Positions 37,037 to 45,083 of a stretch of 64,000 nucleotides of DNA are shown here, piece after piece. The position numbers were made by a program, and so were the translations under genes. The notes under the pieces are model-generated. The model was not told the DNA's origin. It was given only the letters and a program-made list of their open reading frames with translations, and ran no database searches. Within the stretch, counting starts at the first letter, position 1. Each line of letters begins with the position of its first letter. The stretch is from the NCBI GenBank assembly GCA_947493695.1, contig CANLSF010000007.1, positions 1 to 64,000 of the forward strand. Direction: 5' to 3'. The DNA comes from an uncultured Kiloniellaceae bacterium. GTDB taxonomy: Bacteria; Pseudomonadota; Alphaproteobacteria; Kiloniellales; Kiloniellaceae.

Positions 37037-37663
37037 ATGCCCTACATCACACTCTACGGAAACCGACACAGCGGGCATTCCTACAAGGTCAGGCTGTTTC
37101 TGCAGTTCACAGAGACGCCGCACTGCTACAAGACCATCGATCTGATGCAACTTCGTGCTGAGCGACCGGCTTTTTTTCGTGAGAATGCCCGTTATGACGA
37201 GGTTCCGCTGTTAATCTACCGGGGACAACCCCTCGTGCAGTCCAACGCAATTCTGCAGCATCTCTCGGATAAGCTTGAGGCCCTGCAAGGAGGCTCAGAC
37301 AACGCCGATCCGGCTCGCACCCAGGTTAATGAGTGGCTGATGTGGGAGCAAAGCCGCCTCGGCTTTTCGCTGCCCAACCTACGGTTCGAGCGGAAGTTTA
37401 AATCCGACTGCGACCCGGCGGTTCTCGCCTGGCTGGGAGCGCGCCTGCGCGAAGACCTGGATGTTCTGAATACCCATCTTGAGCAGGGCGACGGCTTCAT
37501 CGTCGGCGACAAACTCTCCATCGCCGACTGTTCCCTTGCCGGATACCTCTACTGGCTGGGAGACGCAGGCCTGGAGATCGCGAACTGGCCCGCGGTGGAA
37601 GCCTGGCTCACCAAGCTGAGCAGCCAGGAAGGTTGGCAACACCCTGACGACCTGATGGCCTGA
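37037..37663 (+). CDS. Glutathione S-transferase family protein
   Basis: A 208-residue GST with an N-terminal thioredoxin-fold domain (MPYITLYGNRHSGHSYKVRLF; the glutathione-contacting QSNAILQHLSD block) and an all-helical C-terminal domain with the N-capping motif LSIADCSLAGYLYWLGD. The substrate is unknown. It lies 32 bp behind the carbamoyltransferase-fold gene and is probably co-transcribed with it. Confidence 0.92.
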   Translation: MPYITLYGNRHSGHSYKVRLFLQFTETPHCYKTIDLMQLRAERPAFFRENARYDEVPLLIYRGQPLVQSNAILQHLSDKLEALQGGSDNADPARTQVNEWLMWEQSRLGFSLPNLRFERKFKSDCDPAVLAWLGARLREDLDVLNTHLEQGDGFIVGDKLSIADCSLAGYLYWLGDAGLEIANWPAVEAWLTKLSSQEGWQHPDDLMA

Positions 37664-37700
37664 TCCCGTTTCAAATTCCCGGGCGTCAAATTCAGGGTCG

Positions 37701-38357
37701 TCAGTTGGTCTTCCTCCGACGCCGTCCTACCAGAGCGAACCCGGCCAAGCCCACTGCGAGGATCGCCAGCGTGCCCGGTTCCGAAACGGCCACAGCGCCG
37801 GGGGCCGCCGCGAACCGCAGATTGTCGATAAACAAAGAACCGCTGGCTGGAAGCCCGTCAAGCATAGAGAAGCGAATCTCGGTAAAGGGCGCCATATCGT
37901 CGAACAGCCCGAAGAGGCCATTTCGGCCTCCCATCACGTCTGCAATGCCGAAGACCTCACCAGAGCCCGAAATGGTCACCTCTATCGGGAACAAAATATT
38001 CCTAAAATCGGCGATGAACCCGACCACCGGCACCGGGAAGGTCCAGACCAGATCGGCCAGGTCAAAACGGCCGCCATGCACGGTGCCTCGATAGCGTGAG
38101 GCACTGATCCCGTTGTCAATCACCGGGGTAAATCCGGAGTTTACACCGACACGCCTTGAAACCACACCGCTCTCGAAAGTGATTGAAGTCTCGCCAAAAT
38201 TCGTCGTATCGAAAGTATCGAGGGTCACAGCCGCTCCACCGGCTGCGCTGTTAAACGCGTCCAGGTCGGTCACCGCTATGGGCGCCGCTTGCGCAGCACC
38301 TGCAGTCAGACCAAGAACCAGCAGCAGACCCGCCGTAAATGATTTGGTGTCTTTCAT
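37701..38357 (-). CDS. PEP-CTERM sorting-domain exported protein
   Basis: A 218-residue secreted protein. ATG 38357 has GAGGAG upstream and gives a signal peptide (FTAGLLLVLGLTAGAAQA). The mature part looks all-beta, with the segment AVTLDTFDTTNFGETSITFESGV. The C-terminus is the PEP-CTERM tripartite sorting signal: VSEPGTLAILAVGLAGFALVGRRRRKTN, i.e. SEPGT in place of PEP, then a hydrophobic helix and an Arg cluster (shown in part). The processing exosortase is not in this window. A conserved upstream element lies at 38553-38582. Confidence 0.88.
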   Translation of the reverse strand: MKDTKSFTAGLLLVLGLTAGAAQAAPIAVTDLDAFNSAAGGAAVTLDTFDTTNFGETSITFESGVVSRRVGVNSGFTPVIDNGISASRYRGTVHGGRFDLADLVWTFPVPVVGFIADFRNILFPIEVTISGSGEVFGIADVMGGRNGLFGLFDDMAPFTEIRFSMLDGLPASGSLFIDNLRFAAAPGAVAVSEPGTLAILAVGLAGFALVGRRRRKTN

Positions 38358-38552
38358 TTGTCGCTCCTCGCCGCCACTGCCGCAGCCCGCCTGATCCTTG
38401 ATCACGCGATGGCCGCCGAACAGTGGCTATGGTTAATCTGCCTCAAAGCCCATAGGAAGCCGGACGCCTGCGCATTGCTGCTCCACTGGGCCTGAGAACG
38501 CCGCCAGCAATAAAGGCAGCTTTGCCACCTGAGTTGAAGAGGACCGATGCAC

Positions 38553-38582
38553 TTTGTCCGAAACGCGGGCAATTTTGTCCAA
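38553..38582 (-). promoter_or_regulatory. Shared GGACAAA repeat element upstream of the first PEP-CTERM gene
   Basis: Reading leftward, the 18-mer TTGGACAAAATTGCCCGC (complement of 38565-38582) is followed by a second GGACAAA (38553-38559); the two GGACAAA boxes are 21 bp apart. The same arrangement, with the identical 18-mer, lies upstream of the PEP-CTERM gene at 40956 in the same orientation. The distance to the start codon is 195 bp here and 201 bp there. It is probably an activator or enhancer site. The 312-bp gap 38358-38669 shows nothing else I can support. Confidence 0.7.
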
Positions 38583-38669
38583 AACGCAGCATTACATGGT
38601 TAAAATCGAGCGCCGATTGCGGCAGAGTCAGCGGGCTAAATCGGCCGCTATGACGCCCCGTAAGCCTTA

Positions 38670-39320
38670 TCAGGCCCCCAGTTCCGCCAACAAATCGTCG
38701 GTCGTCACCTGACGGCAGTAGCCCTTGATGGTCTGCAGTGAGTTCTCATGGCGCGCCCGGGTGATCGAGGCGCAGGCGTCGGTGACCTGGGTCACCAGAT
38801 AACCCAGATCGCAGGCGTCGCGGATGGCGCTTTCCACGCAGTGATCCGTCCTCAGTCCGCAGATCACCAACTGCTTTACCCCGAGATTGCGCATGACATA
38901 ATCAATGTTGGTTGAGATGAAGACCGAGGACGAGGATTTCGGAAAGACCATCTCGTCTTCTTCGGGCGCAAGTTCATCGATGACCTTCGCGTCCCAGGAT
39001 CCTTTCGGCACGTTAAAGCCTGAGATCTTGTAGTCCAGACTGCGATCCCGCCCGTCCCGGGTCAGGCTTTCGATGGTGGTATAGAGCACTTCGACGGACG
39101 CAGTTCGACAGGCCGTCACCAACCGCTGCATGTTGGGGACGGCGACCTCTGCCAGCTGCCCAAAGTACTCCGCATAATCACGCGCGATCTCCGCATCGGG
39201 GCGCTCTTTGAATTCCCCGCCATCGCGCCGGGCGCAGAGGTTTTGGACATCGACGATCAGCAACGCAGAGTCTTCCGGTACCAACGCCAGCTCGCGGGTT
39301 AAATTCTTCTCAGCGGGCAT
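38670..39320 (-). CDS. Isochorismatase-family cysteine hydrolase
   Basis: A 216-residue cysteine hydrolase of the isochorismatase/nicotinamidase superfamily. The catalytic triad is visible: Asp in SALLIVDVQN, Lys in MVFPKSSSSVF, and Cys in VICGLRTDHCVESAIRDA. The substrate could be an amide such as N-carbamoyl compounds or a ureide; the sequence does not decide. It starts 25 bp after an EamA-type transporter gene on the same strand, so the transporter may move its substrate or product. Confidence 0.92.
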   Translation of the reverse strand: MPAEKNLTRELALVPEDSALLIVDVQNLCARRDGGEFKERPDAEIARDYAEYFGQLAEVAVPNMQRLVTACRTASVEVLYTTIESLTRDGRDRSLDYKISGFNVPKGSWDAKVIDELAPEEDEMVFPKSSSSVFISTNIDYVMRNLGVKQLVICGLRTDHCVESAIRDACDLGYLVTQVTDACASITRARHENSLQTIKGYCRQVTTDDLLAELGA

Positions 39321-39345
39321 AACACCTCCATCCTCTCGAACAAAT

Positions 39346-40278
39346 TCAGCGCCTTCCGCCGGGTCTCCAGCCTGCGGCCAGTAGAATACCGCCCGTCGCG
39401 AGGACCAGACCCGCCCAGGCGAACGCGCTCGGCCATTCGCCCAGCAGCGGGATCGCCAGCAAAGCCGCCATGCCCGGCACCATGGCCATCATGGCGGCAG
39501 TGGACGAGGTTCCGATGGAACGCACCGCCGTGGTAAAGCACAGGATCGCGATCACGCTGGGGCCCAGTCCCTGGAATAGCCCCTGCAGCAGAATTTCCGA
39601 CCAGGGTGCCGTGACGACGGCCCTGGGCAGAACCGTCAGATAAAAGGGCGCAAACCACAGCAGGTTGAGTATGGGAATGCAAACCATGGTTTGTACCGGC
39701 GTGAGATGCCAGGCCTTGGTGGCGATCAGGAAAAAAGCCACAAAAAGTGTTGCCGCCAGGAACATCAGATGTCCGATCCAGACATCCGACTCAACGCCGC
39801 CGGTGCCCCGGTCCCATCCGATCATCGCGCAGCCGCCCAGGATCACCATCATCCCGACGATGCGCCAGCTGTCAGGCCGGTCCTTCAGCCAGATCCATCC
39901 CAGGATCGCGGCGAAGATCGGCAGCGTACCGTTCATCATGATCCCGGCGTGCGAGGCCGGGGCATACTGAAATCCACCGAAAGCAAGCAGGAGATATGGC
40001 GTCCCCTGACCGCAGGCGACCAGCGCAATCTGCCACCAGCGCAACCGGCGCGGCCAGTAGCGCCAGACAAAAGGCGAGACGGCGATGGCGGCGACGACAA
40101 AGCGCAGAGCCATCATGTCGTAGATAGTCAGGGTCTGGACCACCCCGAAGCGCGACACCACCACCCAGCCGGACCAGATCAGGACGACGGTGAAGGCAGC
40201 CAGCCAGCCATAGAGCGGTTTGACAGGACTGGAGACAGGATGAACCGCAGGTGCCGCCGCCCCGCCGCCCTCAGACAT
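39346..40278 (-). CDS. DMT-superfamily EamA transporter
   Basis: A 310-residue inner-membrane protein with ten hydrophobic helices in two EamA repeats, for example VVLIWSGWVVVSRFGVVQTL in the first and GLGPSVIAILCFTTAVRSIG in the second. EamA carriers export amino acids, nucleosides or other metabolites. It lies between an ABM-domain gene (30 bp upstream) and the isochorismatase-family gene (25 bp downstream) on the same strand, apparently one operon. Confidence 0.92.
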   Translation of the reverse strand: MSEGGGAAAPAVHPVSSPVKPLYGWLAAFTVVLIWSGWVVVSRFGVVQTLTIYDMMALRFVVAAIAVSPFVWRYWPRRLRWWQIALVACGQGTPYLLLAFGGFQYAPASHAGIMMNGTLPIFAAILGWIWLKDRPDSWRIVGMMVILGGCAMIGWDRGTGGVESDVWIGHLMFLAATLFVAFFLIATKAWHLTPVQTMVCIPILNLLWFAPFYLTVLPRAVVTAPWSEILLQGLFQGLGPSVIAILCFTTAVRSIGTSSTAAMMAMVPGMAALLAIPLLGEWPSAFAWAGLVLATGGILLAAGWRPGGRR

Positions 40279-40308
40279 GAGAGCCGATTTCGAGAGCTCT
40301 GCCGGGTT

Positions 40309-40596
40309 TCACGCGGTCTTGCTCATTTCGTTGAGCTGGAACTCGGCGACCGCACCTTCGGTCGCGGCGCGGAAGACCTCCAGATGGGGCTGGTTCATAT
40401 GGACCTGCCAGAGATCCCGGTTCTCCCAGATTTCATAGAAAACGAAGAAACCCGGGTTCCCGTTGTCCCGGTGCAGATCGTACTGCACGCAGCCTTCCTC
40501 GGCACGGGTCGGCGCCACCAGCTTTTCCAGTTCCTTGTGAAGAAACTCTTCCTTGCCGGGCGCGGCGGTGATCTGGGCGAGAATAATCAGGGACAT
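40309..40596 (-). CDS. Putative quinol monooxygenase (ABM domain)
   Basis: A 95-residue antibiotic-biosynthesis-monooxygenase domain protein: LIILAQITAAPGKEEFLHKEL, GCVQYDLHRDNGNPGFFVFYEIW and HMNQPHLEVF are typical of the YgiN-like group. I started at ATG 40596, where homology begins; an in-frame ATG at 40671 adds an unrelated leader. It heads the leftward set with the EamA transporter and cysteine hydrolase genes. It is a second ABM protein in the window, not an obvious close copy of the first. Confidence 0.87.
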   Translation of the reverse strand: MSLIILAQITAAPGKEEFLHKELEKLVAPTRAEEGCVQYDLHRDNGNPGFFVFYEIWENRDLWQVHMNQPHLEVFRAATEGAVAEFQLNEMSKTA

Positions 40597-40724
40597 GCGA
40601 GACCATCCAGTTGAAGAGTGGATTGAAGAGCGGGGAGAGGCAAATATCGGACGAAGGTCTCCGCGATGCAAGCTCGGCGATTCACCTGAACGGCAATGCG
40701 TTTTCAGACAAGCGTTGTTCCAAA

Positions 40725-40754
40725 TTGGACAAAATTGCCCGCAGATTGGACAAA
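40725..40754 (+). promoter_or_regulatory. Shared GGACAAA repeat element upstream of the tandem PEP-CTERM genes
   Basis: TTGGACAAAATTGCCCGC (40725-40742) followed by a second GGACAAA (40748-40754), with 21 bp between the two boxes. It is the counterpart of the element at 38553-38582, located 201 bp before the start codon at 40956. The 359-bp gap 40597-40955 also contains the hairpin at 40910-40934. Confidence 0.7.
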
Positions 40755-40909
40755 CTGCCGTCCGGTCCTTCCCTTTTCATTCGCAGGCGGCCATAGATCA
40801 CCGCTGAAATGAGGAAGCCCGGTCTTGGTCGTGGAAATGCCCCGGCGCTGTTTCGGCGCGGCATAGCAGCGTTATGGGAGGCGGCTTTAATAAACTAATC
40901 CATTCGCCA

Positions 40910-40934
40910 CCGACGCACGACATCGATGCGTCGG
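40910..40934 (+). other. Leader hairpin before the PEP-CTERM gene
   Basis: Perfect 8-bp arms CCGACGCA (40910-40917) and TGCGTCGG (40927-40934) with a 9-nt loop, ending 21 bp before the start codon and just upstream of the GGGAG ribosome binding site. It may be an RNA structure in the leader or an operator. Confidence 0.5.
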
Positions 40935-40955
40935 CGGCACGGCGGGAGACAGAAC

Positions 40956-41603
40956 ATGAAGATTTTTAAATCGGCGGCGGAACGTGGGGGCATGACCCTG
41001 CAGGCTTCTCTCGGAGCATTGCTGTTCGGCGGGCTGCTCACAGTCTATGCGCCAAGCGCGCAGGCGACACTGATCGGGCAGACGGTCGGCTGCTCCGCGT
41101 CAGGCGGCAGTGGCTCTATCAGTCACTTTTGCTCTGCCGAATCTGCCGTGGTTCAAAGCCCCGGAGCGGAATTCGACATTATTCGGGTCTTTCAACCCAT
41201 TCCAGAGATTAGGGATGAGACTCCGGTTTTTACGTTCGACATCGACGAGAACTCTATTCTCATCGAGTCGCTTTTACCTGGCTCGCAGACCCTCAACATT
41301 GCGCTCGACGTGTTTTTGTCCGATTTGTTCTGGCTCGGAAATCCGGACGCCATCATCACCGGTATCCTTCTCTCGGTGAACGGCGTAACGGGCTTTGACG
41401 AGACGAACATATCCTTTACTGACAATGCCATTGACGTTGCTCTCGGGGGCGGGACCCGATGGGCCCCAGGCTCGTCTGCCACCATCACACTCCTTACGGA
41501 AGACAGCAGCCCAACTCTGGCCGTGCCCGAGCCCGCAACACTGGCGCTCTTCGGTCTGGGGCTGGCCGGTCTTGGCTTCGTGCGGCGCCGAAAGTCCGAT
41601 TGA
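40956..41603 (+). CDS. PEP-CTERM exported protein, tandem copy 1
   Basis: A 215-residue exported protein. GGGAGACAGAAC precedes the ATG. The signal peptide region (LQASLGALLFGGLLTVYAPS) ends in AQA at about residue 37. The body shares ATLIGQTVGCSAS and a block of the form FWLGNPDAIITGILLSVNGV with the next gene. The C-terminus is VPEPATLALFGLGLAGLGFV plus RRRKSD, a textbook PEP-CTERM signal. Function of the mature protein is unknown. It and the following gene form a tandem paralogue pair. Confidence 0.9.
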   Translation: MKIFKSAAERGGMTLQASLGALLFGGLLTVYAPSAQATLIGQTVGCSASGGSGSISHFCSAESAVVQSPGAEFDIIRVFQPIPEIRDETPVFTFDIDENSILIESLLPGSQTLNIALDVFLSDLFWLGNPDAIITGILLSVNGVTGFDETNISFTDNAIDVALGGGTRWAPGSSATITLLTEDSSPTLAVPEPATLALFGLGLAGLGFVRRRKSD

Positions 41604-41672
41604 CCGGCACCGAACTCGAACCAAAGCCGATGCACGGCCTAACCGCATCGGCCAAACTGCAAGGTATGTATA

Positions 41673-42338
41673 GTGACCCTTATCGAATCGGCATCAAGCG
41701 GGAACCTATTCTCCAGGATTTTACTCGCAACGCTCCTGCTGGGCGGGCTGTTCGCGGCTTTTGCCTCGAGCGCACAGGCAACCCTGATCGGGCAGACGGT
41801 CGGCTGCTCCGCCTCAAGTGATCTTGGCCCCTTGACCTGCTCCTCGGAGAACGCAGAGGTTCAAACCACAGGCCCTGAATTCGTCTTGAGCCAGGCAAGC
41901 GAGGGCTTTCCTGTTGACCTGACCTGGGACATCGACATCGAGGAGTCCTCGATTCAGATCAGCTACAGCTTCCAGGGCGTCACATCAATCAACGAGCCTC
42001 AGCTCGATGTCCTCCTATCCGACTTCTTCTGGCTCGGAAATCCGGACGCTGTGATCACCGGCTTCCTTCTCTCGGTGAGCGGCGTGACGGGCTTTGACGA
42101 GACAGACATAACTCTTTTTGATAATGCCATCGGATTTGATCTCGGGGGCGGCCCGGAATCCACAAGTTGGGTCGCAGGCTCTTCCGCCACCATCACTCTC
42201 ATCACCGAAGATAGAGCGAGCATATCCGTGCCCGAGCCCGCCACGCTGGCGCTCTTCGGGTTGGGACTGGCCGGATTTGGACTGGCACGTCGGGGCATTG
42301 CGCGGCGCCGAAGGACCGCAAGACCTTCAAGCCTTTGA
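41673..42338 (+). CDS. PEP-CTERM exported protein, tandem copy 2
   Basis: A 221-residue paralogue of the preceding protein, starting at GTG 41673 with AAGG upstream. The signal peptide (LLATLLLGGLFAAFASSAQA) is followed by the shared ATLIGQTVGCSAS, and the FWLGNPDAVITGFLLSVSGV block is nearly identical. The sorting signal VPEPATLALFGLGLAGFGLA is followed by a longer, duplicated-looking arginine tail (RRGIARRRRTARPSSL) than usual. It lies 69 bp after copy 1 and overlaps the convergent CGNR gene by 12 bp. Confidence 0.88.
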   Translation: MTLIESASSGNLFSRILLATLLLGGLFAAFASSAQATLIGQTVGCSASSDLGPLTCSSENAEVQTTGPEFVLSQASEGFPVDLTWDIDIEESSIQISYSFQGVTSINEPQLDVLLSDFFWLGNPDAVITGFLLSVSGVTGFDETDITLFDNAIGFDLGGGPESTSWVAGSSATITLITEDRASISVPEPATLALFGLGLAGFGLARRGIARRRRTARPSSL

Positions 42339-42896
42339 GCTGCGATAATGCGCCGCGGCTTTTGAACGGTTGCCGCAGGTCTCCATGCTGCACCAACGCC
42401 GCTTGCTGCCGCGCGATACATCTTTAAAGATCAGCACGCAGCTTTCGTTGGCGCAGTTCTTCAGGGACTTGGGGTCAGCAGCCACCATCAGCTCTGCTGC
42501 CCGTTGCGCCAGCAGGCCCAGCACAGCCTCTGGCGCCAGGCTCTCCTGCGCCGGGGCCAGCGCATAGCCATCACCGGCCACACTAAGGCGCATCTGCCGG
42601 GCGGACTGGGCCAGATGGCGGTTGATGGTCGTGACCGCCTGAGCAGGCGCAGGCTCGCCCGCCGCCTTACTGACCAAAGCAGCACGGATTGCCTGCCTCA
42701 GCTCGCGGACCGCCGCCAGCGCCTGCTTGTTCCACACCCCCGTTACCTTGAGTTCCGCCGCCGCGCACCAAGCCGCCAGCATTTCCGGCGTCTCAATGAG
42801 ATCCTGCGTCTCGTCGCGCACAACGACACGGGTGTTGACGAAATCAATCGAGAGATCGTTGCCAACGAATTGGAAGGGAATTTTCTGCATCATCAT
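42327..42896 (-). CDS. CGNR zinc-finger regulator (ABATE domain)
   Basis: A 189-residue protein with an N-terminal ABATE domain (FVGNDLSIDFVNTRVV onward) and a C-terminal CGNR zinc finger: C-x4-C in NCANESCVLIF, then CSMETCGNRSKAAAHY. Such proteins are treated as stress-linked transcription regulators. It is divergent from an exported alpha/beta hydrolase with 136 bp between start codons; four CTAACC-type half-sites in that gap are a likely binding region. Confidence 0.9.
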   Translation of the reverse strand: MMMQKIPFQFVGNDLSIDFVNTRVVVRDETQDLIETPEMLAAWCAAAELKVTGVWNKQALAAVRELRQAIRAALVSKAAGEPAPAQAVTTINRHLAQSARQMRLSVAGDGYALAPAQESLAPEAVLGLLAQRAAELMVAADPKSLKNCANESCVLIFKDVSRGSKRRWCSMETCGNRSKAAAHYRSSKA

Positions 42897-42897
42897 A

Positions 42898-42973
42898 CTA
42901 ACCTATATAATTTAACTTGACTGGTTAGACAAGACTCCCATATCTAACCGATCAAATTGATTTAAGACGGTTA
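42898..42973. promoter_or_regulatory. Paired CTAACC/GGTTAG inverted repeats in the CGNR-hydrolase gap
   Basis: Two dyads with the same half-site: CTAACC (42898-42903) with GGTTAG (42923-42928), and CTAACCG (42944-42950) with CGGTTA (42968-42973). Left half-sites are 46 bp apart and right ones 45 bp. They lie in an AT-rich divergent promoter, so they probably bind the CGNR protein. Confidence 0.6.
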
Positions 42974-43032
42974 TATTCAAACTCTCGCCCACCGTCGGCA
43001 ATCACCTGCAACCTTTATTGGGAGATCGAAAC

Positions 43033-43992
43033 ATGAGGATATCACTCCGCAACGGCCTGATCGGCACGATGCTGGCGGCCACGGCCCTGGTTACGTCCGC
43101 CATCACGGCAAACGCCGATGACGCCAGCGTGCGCTATGGTTACGAGAAGGTCGGCGGCCACAAGATTTTCTATCGCGAAGCCGGCGATCCGGCGAAACCG
43201 AGCATCGTTCTTCTGCACGGCTTCCCCAGCTCCTCACATCAATATCGCAATCTGATTCGCGACCTGGGCGACAGCTATCATCTGATCGCACCGGACTATC
43301 CGGGTTTCGGGTCCAGCGATTTTCCGCCCGCCAACGAATATGACTACAGCTTCGACAACATCGCCGACACCATCGACACTTTCCTGGAGCAGCGCGGGAT
43401 CTCTGCCTACGCGCTGATGATCCAGGACTACGGCGCGCCGGTCGGCCTGCGCATCGCGGTCGAGCATCCCGAACGGGTCCAGGCTCTGATCGTCCAGAAC
43501 GGCAACGCCTATCAGGAAGGCATCAACGAAGAGACCTGGGCGCCGATTATTTCCTATTGGGCGGCTCGAACTCCGGAACAGGGCAAGACCATCGCGGCCA
43601 ACGTTTTCAGCCTTGAGGGCCTGAAGTGGCAGTACACCCACGGCACCCGCAATCCGGACGCCATCCTGCCGGACAACTGGCTGCTCGACTACGCCAACTT
43701 CTCACGCTCCGGTCAGCATGAGATGCAGTTGGGCCTCTTCTACGACTACCGGAATAATGTGAAGCTCTATCCGGAATGGCAGGCCTACCTGAAGACCCAT
43801 CAGCCCCCTGCCCTGATCGTCTGGGCCAAAAACGACGCCTTCTTCCCGGTCCCGGGCGCCGAAGGCTACAAGCGTGACCTCAAGGACGTCGATTACAACA
43901 TCCTCGACACCGGCCACTTCGCCCTGGAGGAAGACGGTGCGCTGATCGCCGAAAAAATCCGCGCCTTCCTGACCAAGCGCAGCATCAAGTAA
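43033..43992 (+). CDS. Exported alpha/beta hydrolase (epoxide hydrolase / haloalkane dehalogenase-like)
   Basis: A 319-residue alpha/beta hydrolase with a signal peptide (LIGTMLAATALVTSAITANA). It has the oxyanion motif LLHGFPSSSH, and the nucleophile elbow IQDYGAPVG carries aspartate, as in epoxide hydrolases and haloalkane dehalogenases, not serine. The C-terminal His is in DTGHFALEEDG. The start at 43033 has GGGAG upstream. Periplasmic location is unusual for this enzyme group. It is probably controlled by the divergent CGNR gene. Confidence 0.9.
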   Translation: MRISLRNGLIGTMLAATALVTSAITANADDASVRYGYEKVGGHKIFYREAGDPAKPSIVLLHGFPSSSHQYRNLIRDLGDSYHLIAPDYPGFGSSDFPPANEYDYSFDNIADTIDTFLEQRGISAYALMIQDYGAPVGLRIAVEHPERVQALIVQNGNAYQEGINEETWAPIISYWAARTPEQGKTIAANVFSLEGLKWQYTHGTRNPDAILPDNWLLDYANFSRSGQHEMQLGLFYDYRNNVKLYPEWQAYLKTHQPPALIVWAKNDAFFPVPGAEGYKRDLKDVDYNILDTGHFALEEDGALIAEKIRAFLTKRSIK

Positions 43993-44011
43993 GGCCGCAG
44001 AGAACACGTAG

Positions 44012-44048
44012 GACCGGCGTGTTCCTGGATAACAGGAGCGCGCCGGTC
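44012..44048. terminator. Hairpin between convergent genes
   Basis: Arms GACCGGCG (44012-44019) and CGCCGGTC (44041-44048) with an inner TCCTG/CAGGA pairing form a long stem, followed by TCTTCTGTT. It lies between the hydrolase stop (43992) and the convergent stop at 44068 and may serve both. Confidence 0.65.
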
Positions 44049-44067
44049 TCTTCTGTTCAGTCTGGAA

Positions 44068-44778
44068 TCAGGATCTGGTATCACGTCCTCTGCGTCGCGC
44101 CGCGAAGCCGAAGACAGCGAGCCCGACGGCAAAGAGCGGCAAGCCGGCTGGCGCAGGTACTGCGACCACTGCGGGAGCCTCGGTGAAATCGTAGGTCAGC
44201 GTCGCACTTCCCGAAAAGCTATTCTGCAACGCAATGCCCTCCACGCCCCCGGTCCCGGTTACGCGGGCGAAGGCAAAAAGCGGCAGGCTCACAGGTCCCG
44301 AAAGAAAATCCTCAAGCCGCAAAAGGTCGAGCAAATCCAGCTCGCGCTGATAGTCGCCGGCAATACGTCCGTTTCCGCCTGCCCCCAGTGCAAGTAACGG
44401 CGTAAATCTCGAGCCGACCGCACCGATAGAATTTATCGTGGAACGTGGAAACGCGTCGATAAGATTGATGGAGGAAATTGCGCCGACCTCGATACAGCCG
44501 GGAAGGTTCAACGGCAGCGGACCGGCACAACGGAGCGAAAAATCGGCAATCGCAATGCCTCCGACATTGATCGTCACCGCATTCAGGGTGCCCAGACTCT
44601 GGTCGAAGGAATTAAAATTCAGATCCGCCCGCAGAATCGCCGACGCCGGGGTCCCCGTCGTGTTGATGACAGAAGACTCGGCGAAATTCCGGGTTTGCGA
44701 GATAAGGGTGGCGTTGGCTGAAAGCGGTGCCGCGAGGAAGCCCGCAAGAGCGATAGTCAGAGGAAGCAGACGTTTCAT
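44068..44778 (-). CDS. PEP-CTERM-like (VPAPA variant) exported protein, tandem copy A
   Basis: A 236-residue exported protein. ATG 44778 has AGGGA upstream, and the signal peptide is LLPLTIALAGFLAAPLSANA. The mature part begins TLISQTRNFAESSVINTTGT and contains two cysteines (LRCAGPLPLNLPGC). The C-terminus VAVPAPAGLPLFAVGLAVFG followed by FAARRRGRD is a variant sorting signal intermediate between PEP-CTERM and VPLPA-CTERM. The protein is a close paralogue of the gene at 45084. Function unknown. Confidence 0.85.
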   Translation of the reverse strand: MKRLLPLTIALAGFLAAPLSANATLISQTRNFAESSVINTTGTPASAILRADLNFNSFDQSLGTLNAVTINVGGIAIADFSLRCAGPLPLNLPGCIEVGAISSINLIDAFPRSTINSIGAVGSRFTPLLALGAGGNGRIAGDYQRELDLLDLLRLEDFLSGPVSLPLFAFARVTGTGGVEGIALQNSFSGSATLTYDFTEAPAVVAVPAPAGLPLFAVGLAVFGFAARRRGRDTRS

Positions 44779-44975
44779 GACGATAATCCCTGTAAATATA
44801 ATCCGGCATGCCACCGATGTTCCGGCAGCCAGCTCAAAAATTTTAACTCGGCCCGGCTAATACAAAGGAAGTCTGCCGCGCTCTTCTCTAATAGATGTCG
44901 GGATTGCGGCCACGCGCACAATTCATCAAATGCGTATAGCCCTATACAAAAATGATGATACTCGTGCGGGTTGCG
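44779..44975 (-). repeat. Duplicated upstream region, copy A
   Basis: This 197-bp stretch matches 45807-46003 with only about six differences by eye (four next to the start codon, one each near 44880 and 44952), offset 1028 bp. It contains the dyad GTATAG-CC-CTATAC (44934-44947). It carries the promoter of copy A and shows that the gene and its control region were duplicated together. Confidence 0.85.
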
Positions 44976-45083
44976 TTGAATTGAGCAGATGTATTCGGAG
45001 GCAGAGCCAGAGAATACAGTTAAACGCGGCCTGCAATAGCATCGGTTTCTTCTGCTCAAATTGGAATCAGAATTTGGCTGATA

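Noticed and set aside
38553-40754. CRISPR or integron-type repeats for the GGACAAA boxes
   Set aside because: Only two copies of each box per site, no regular array or spacers, and no associated genes.
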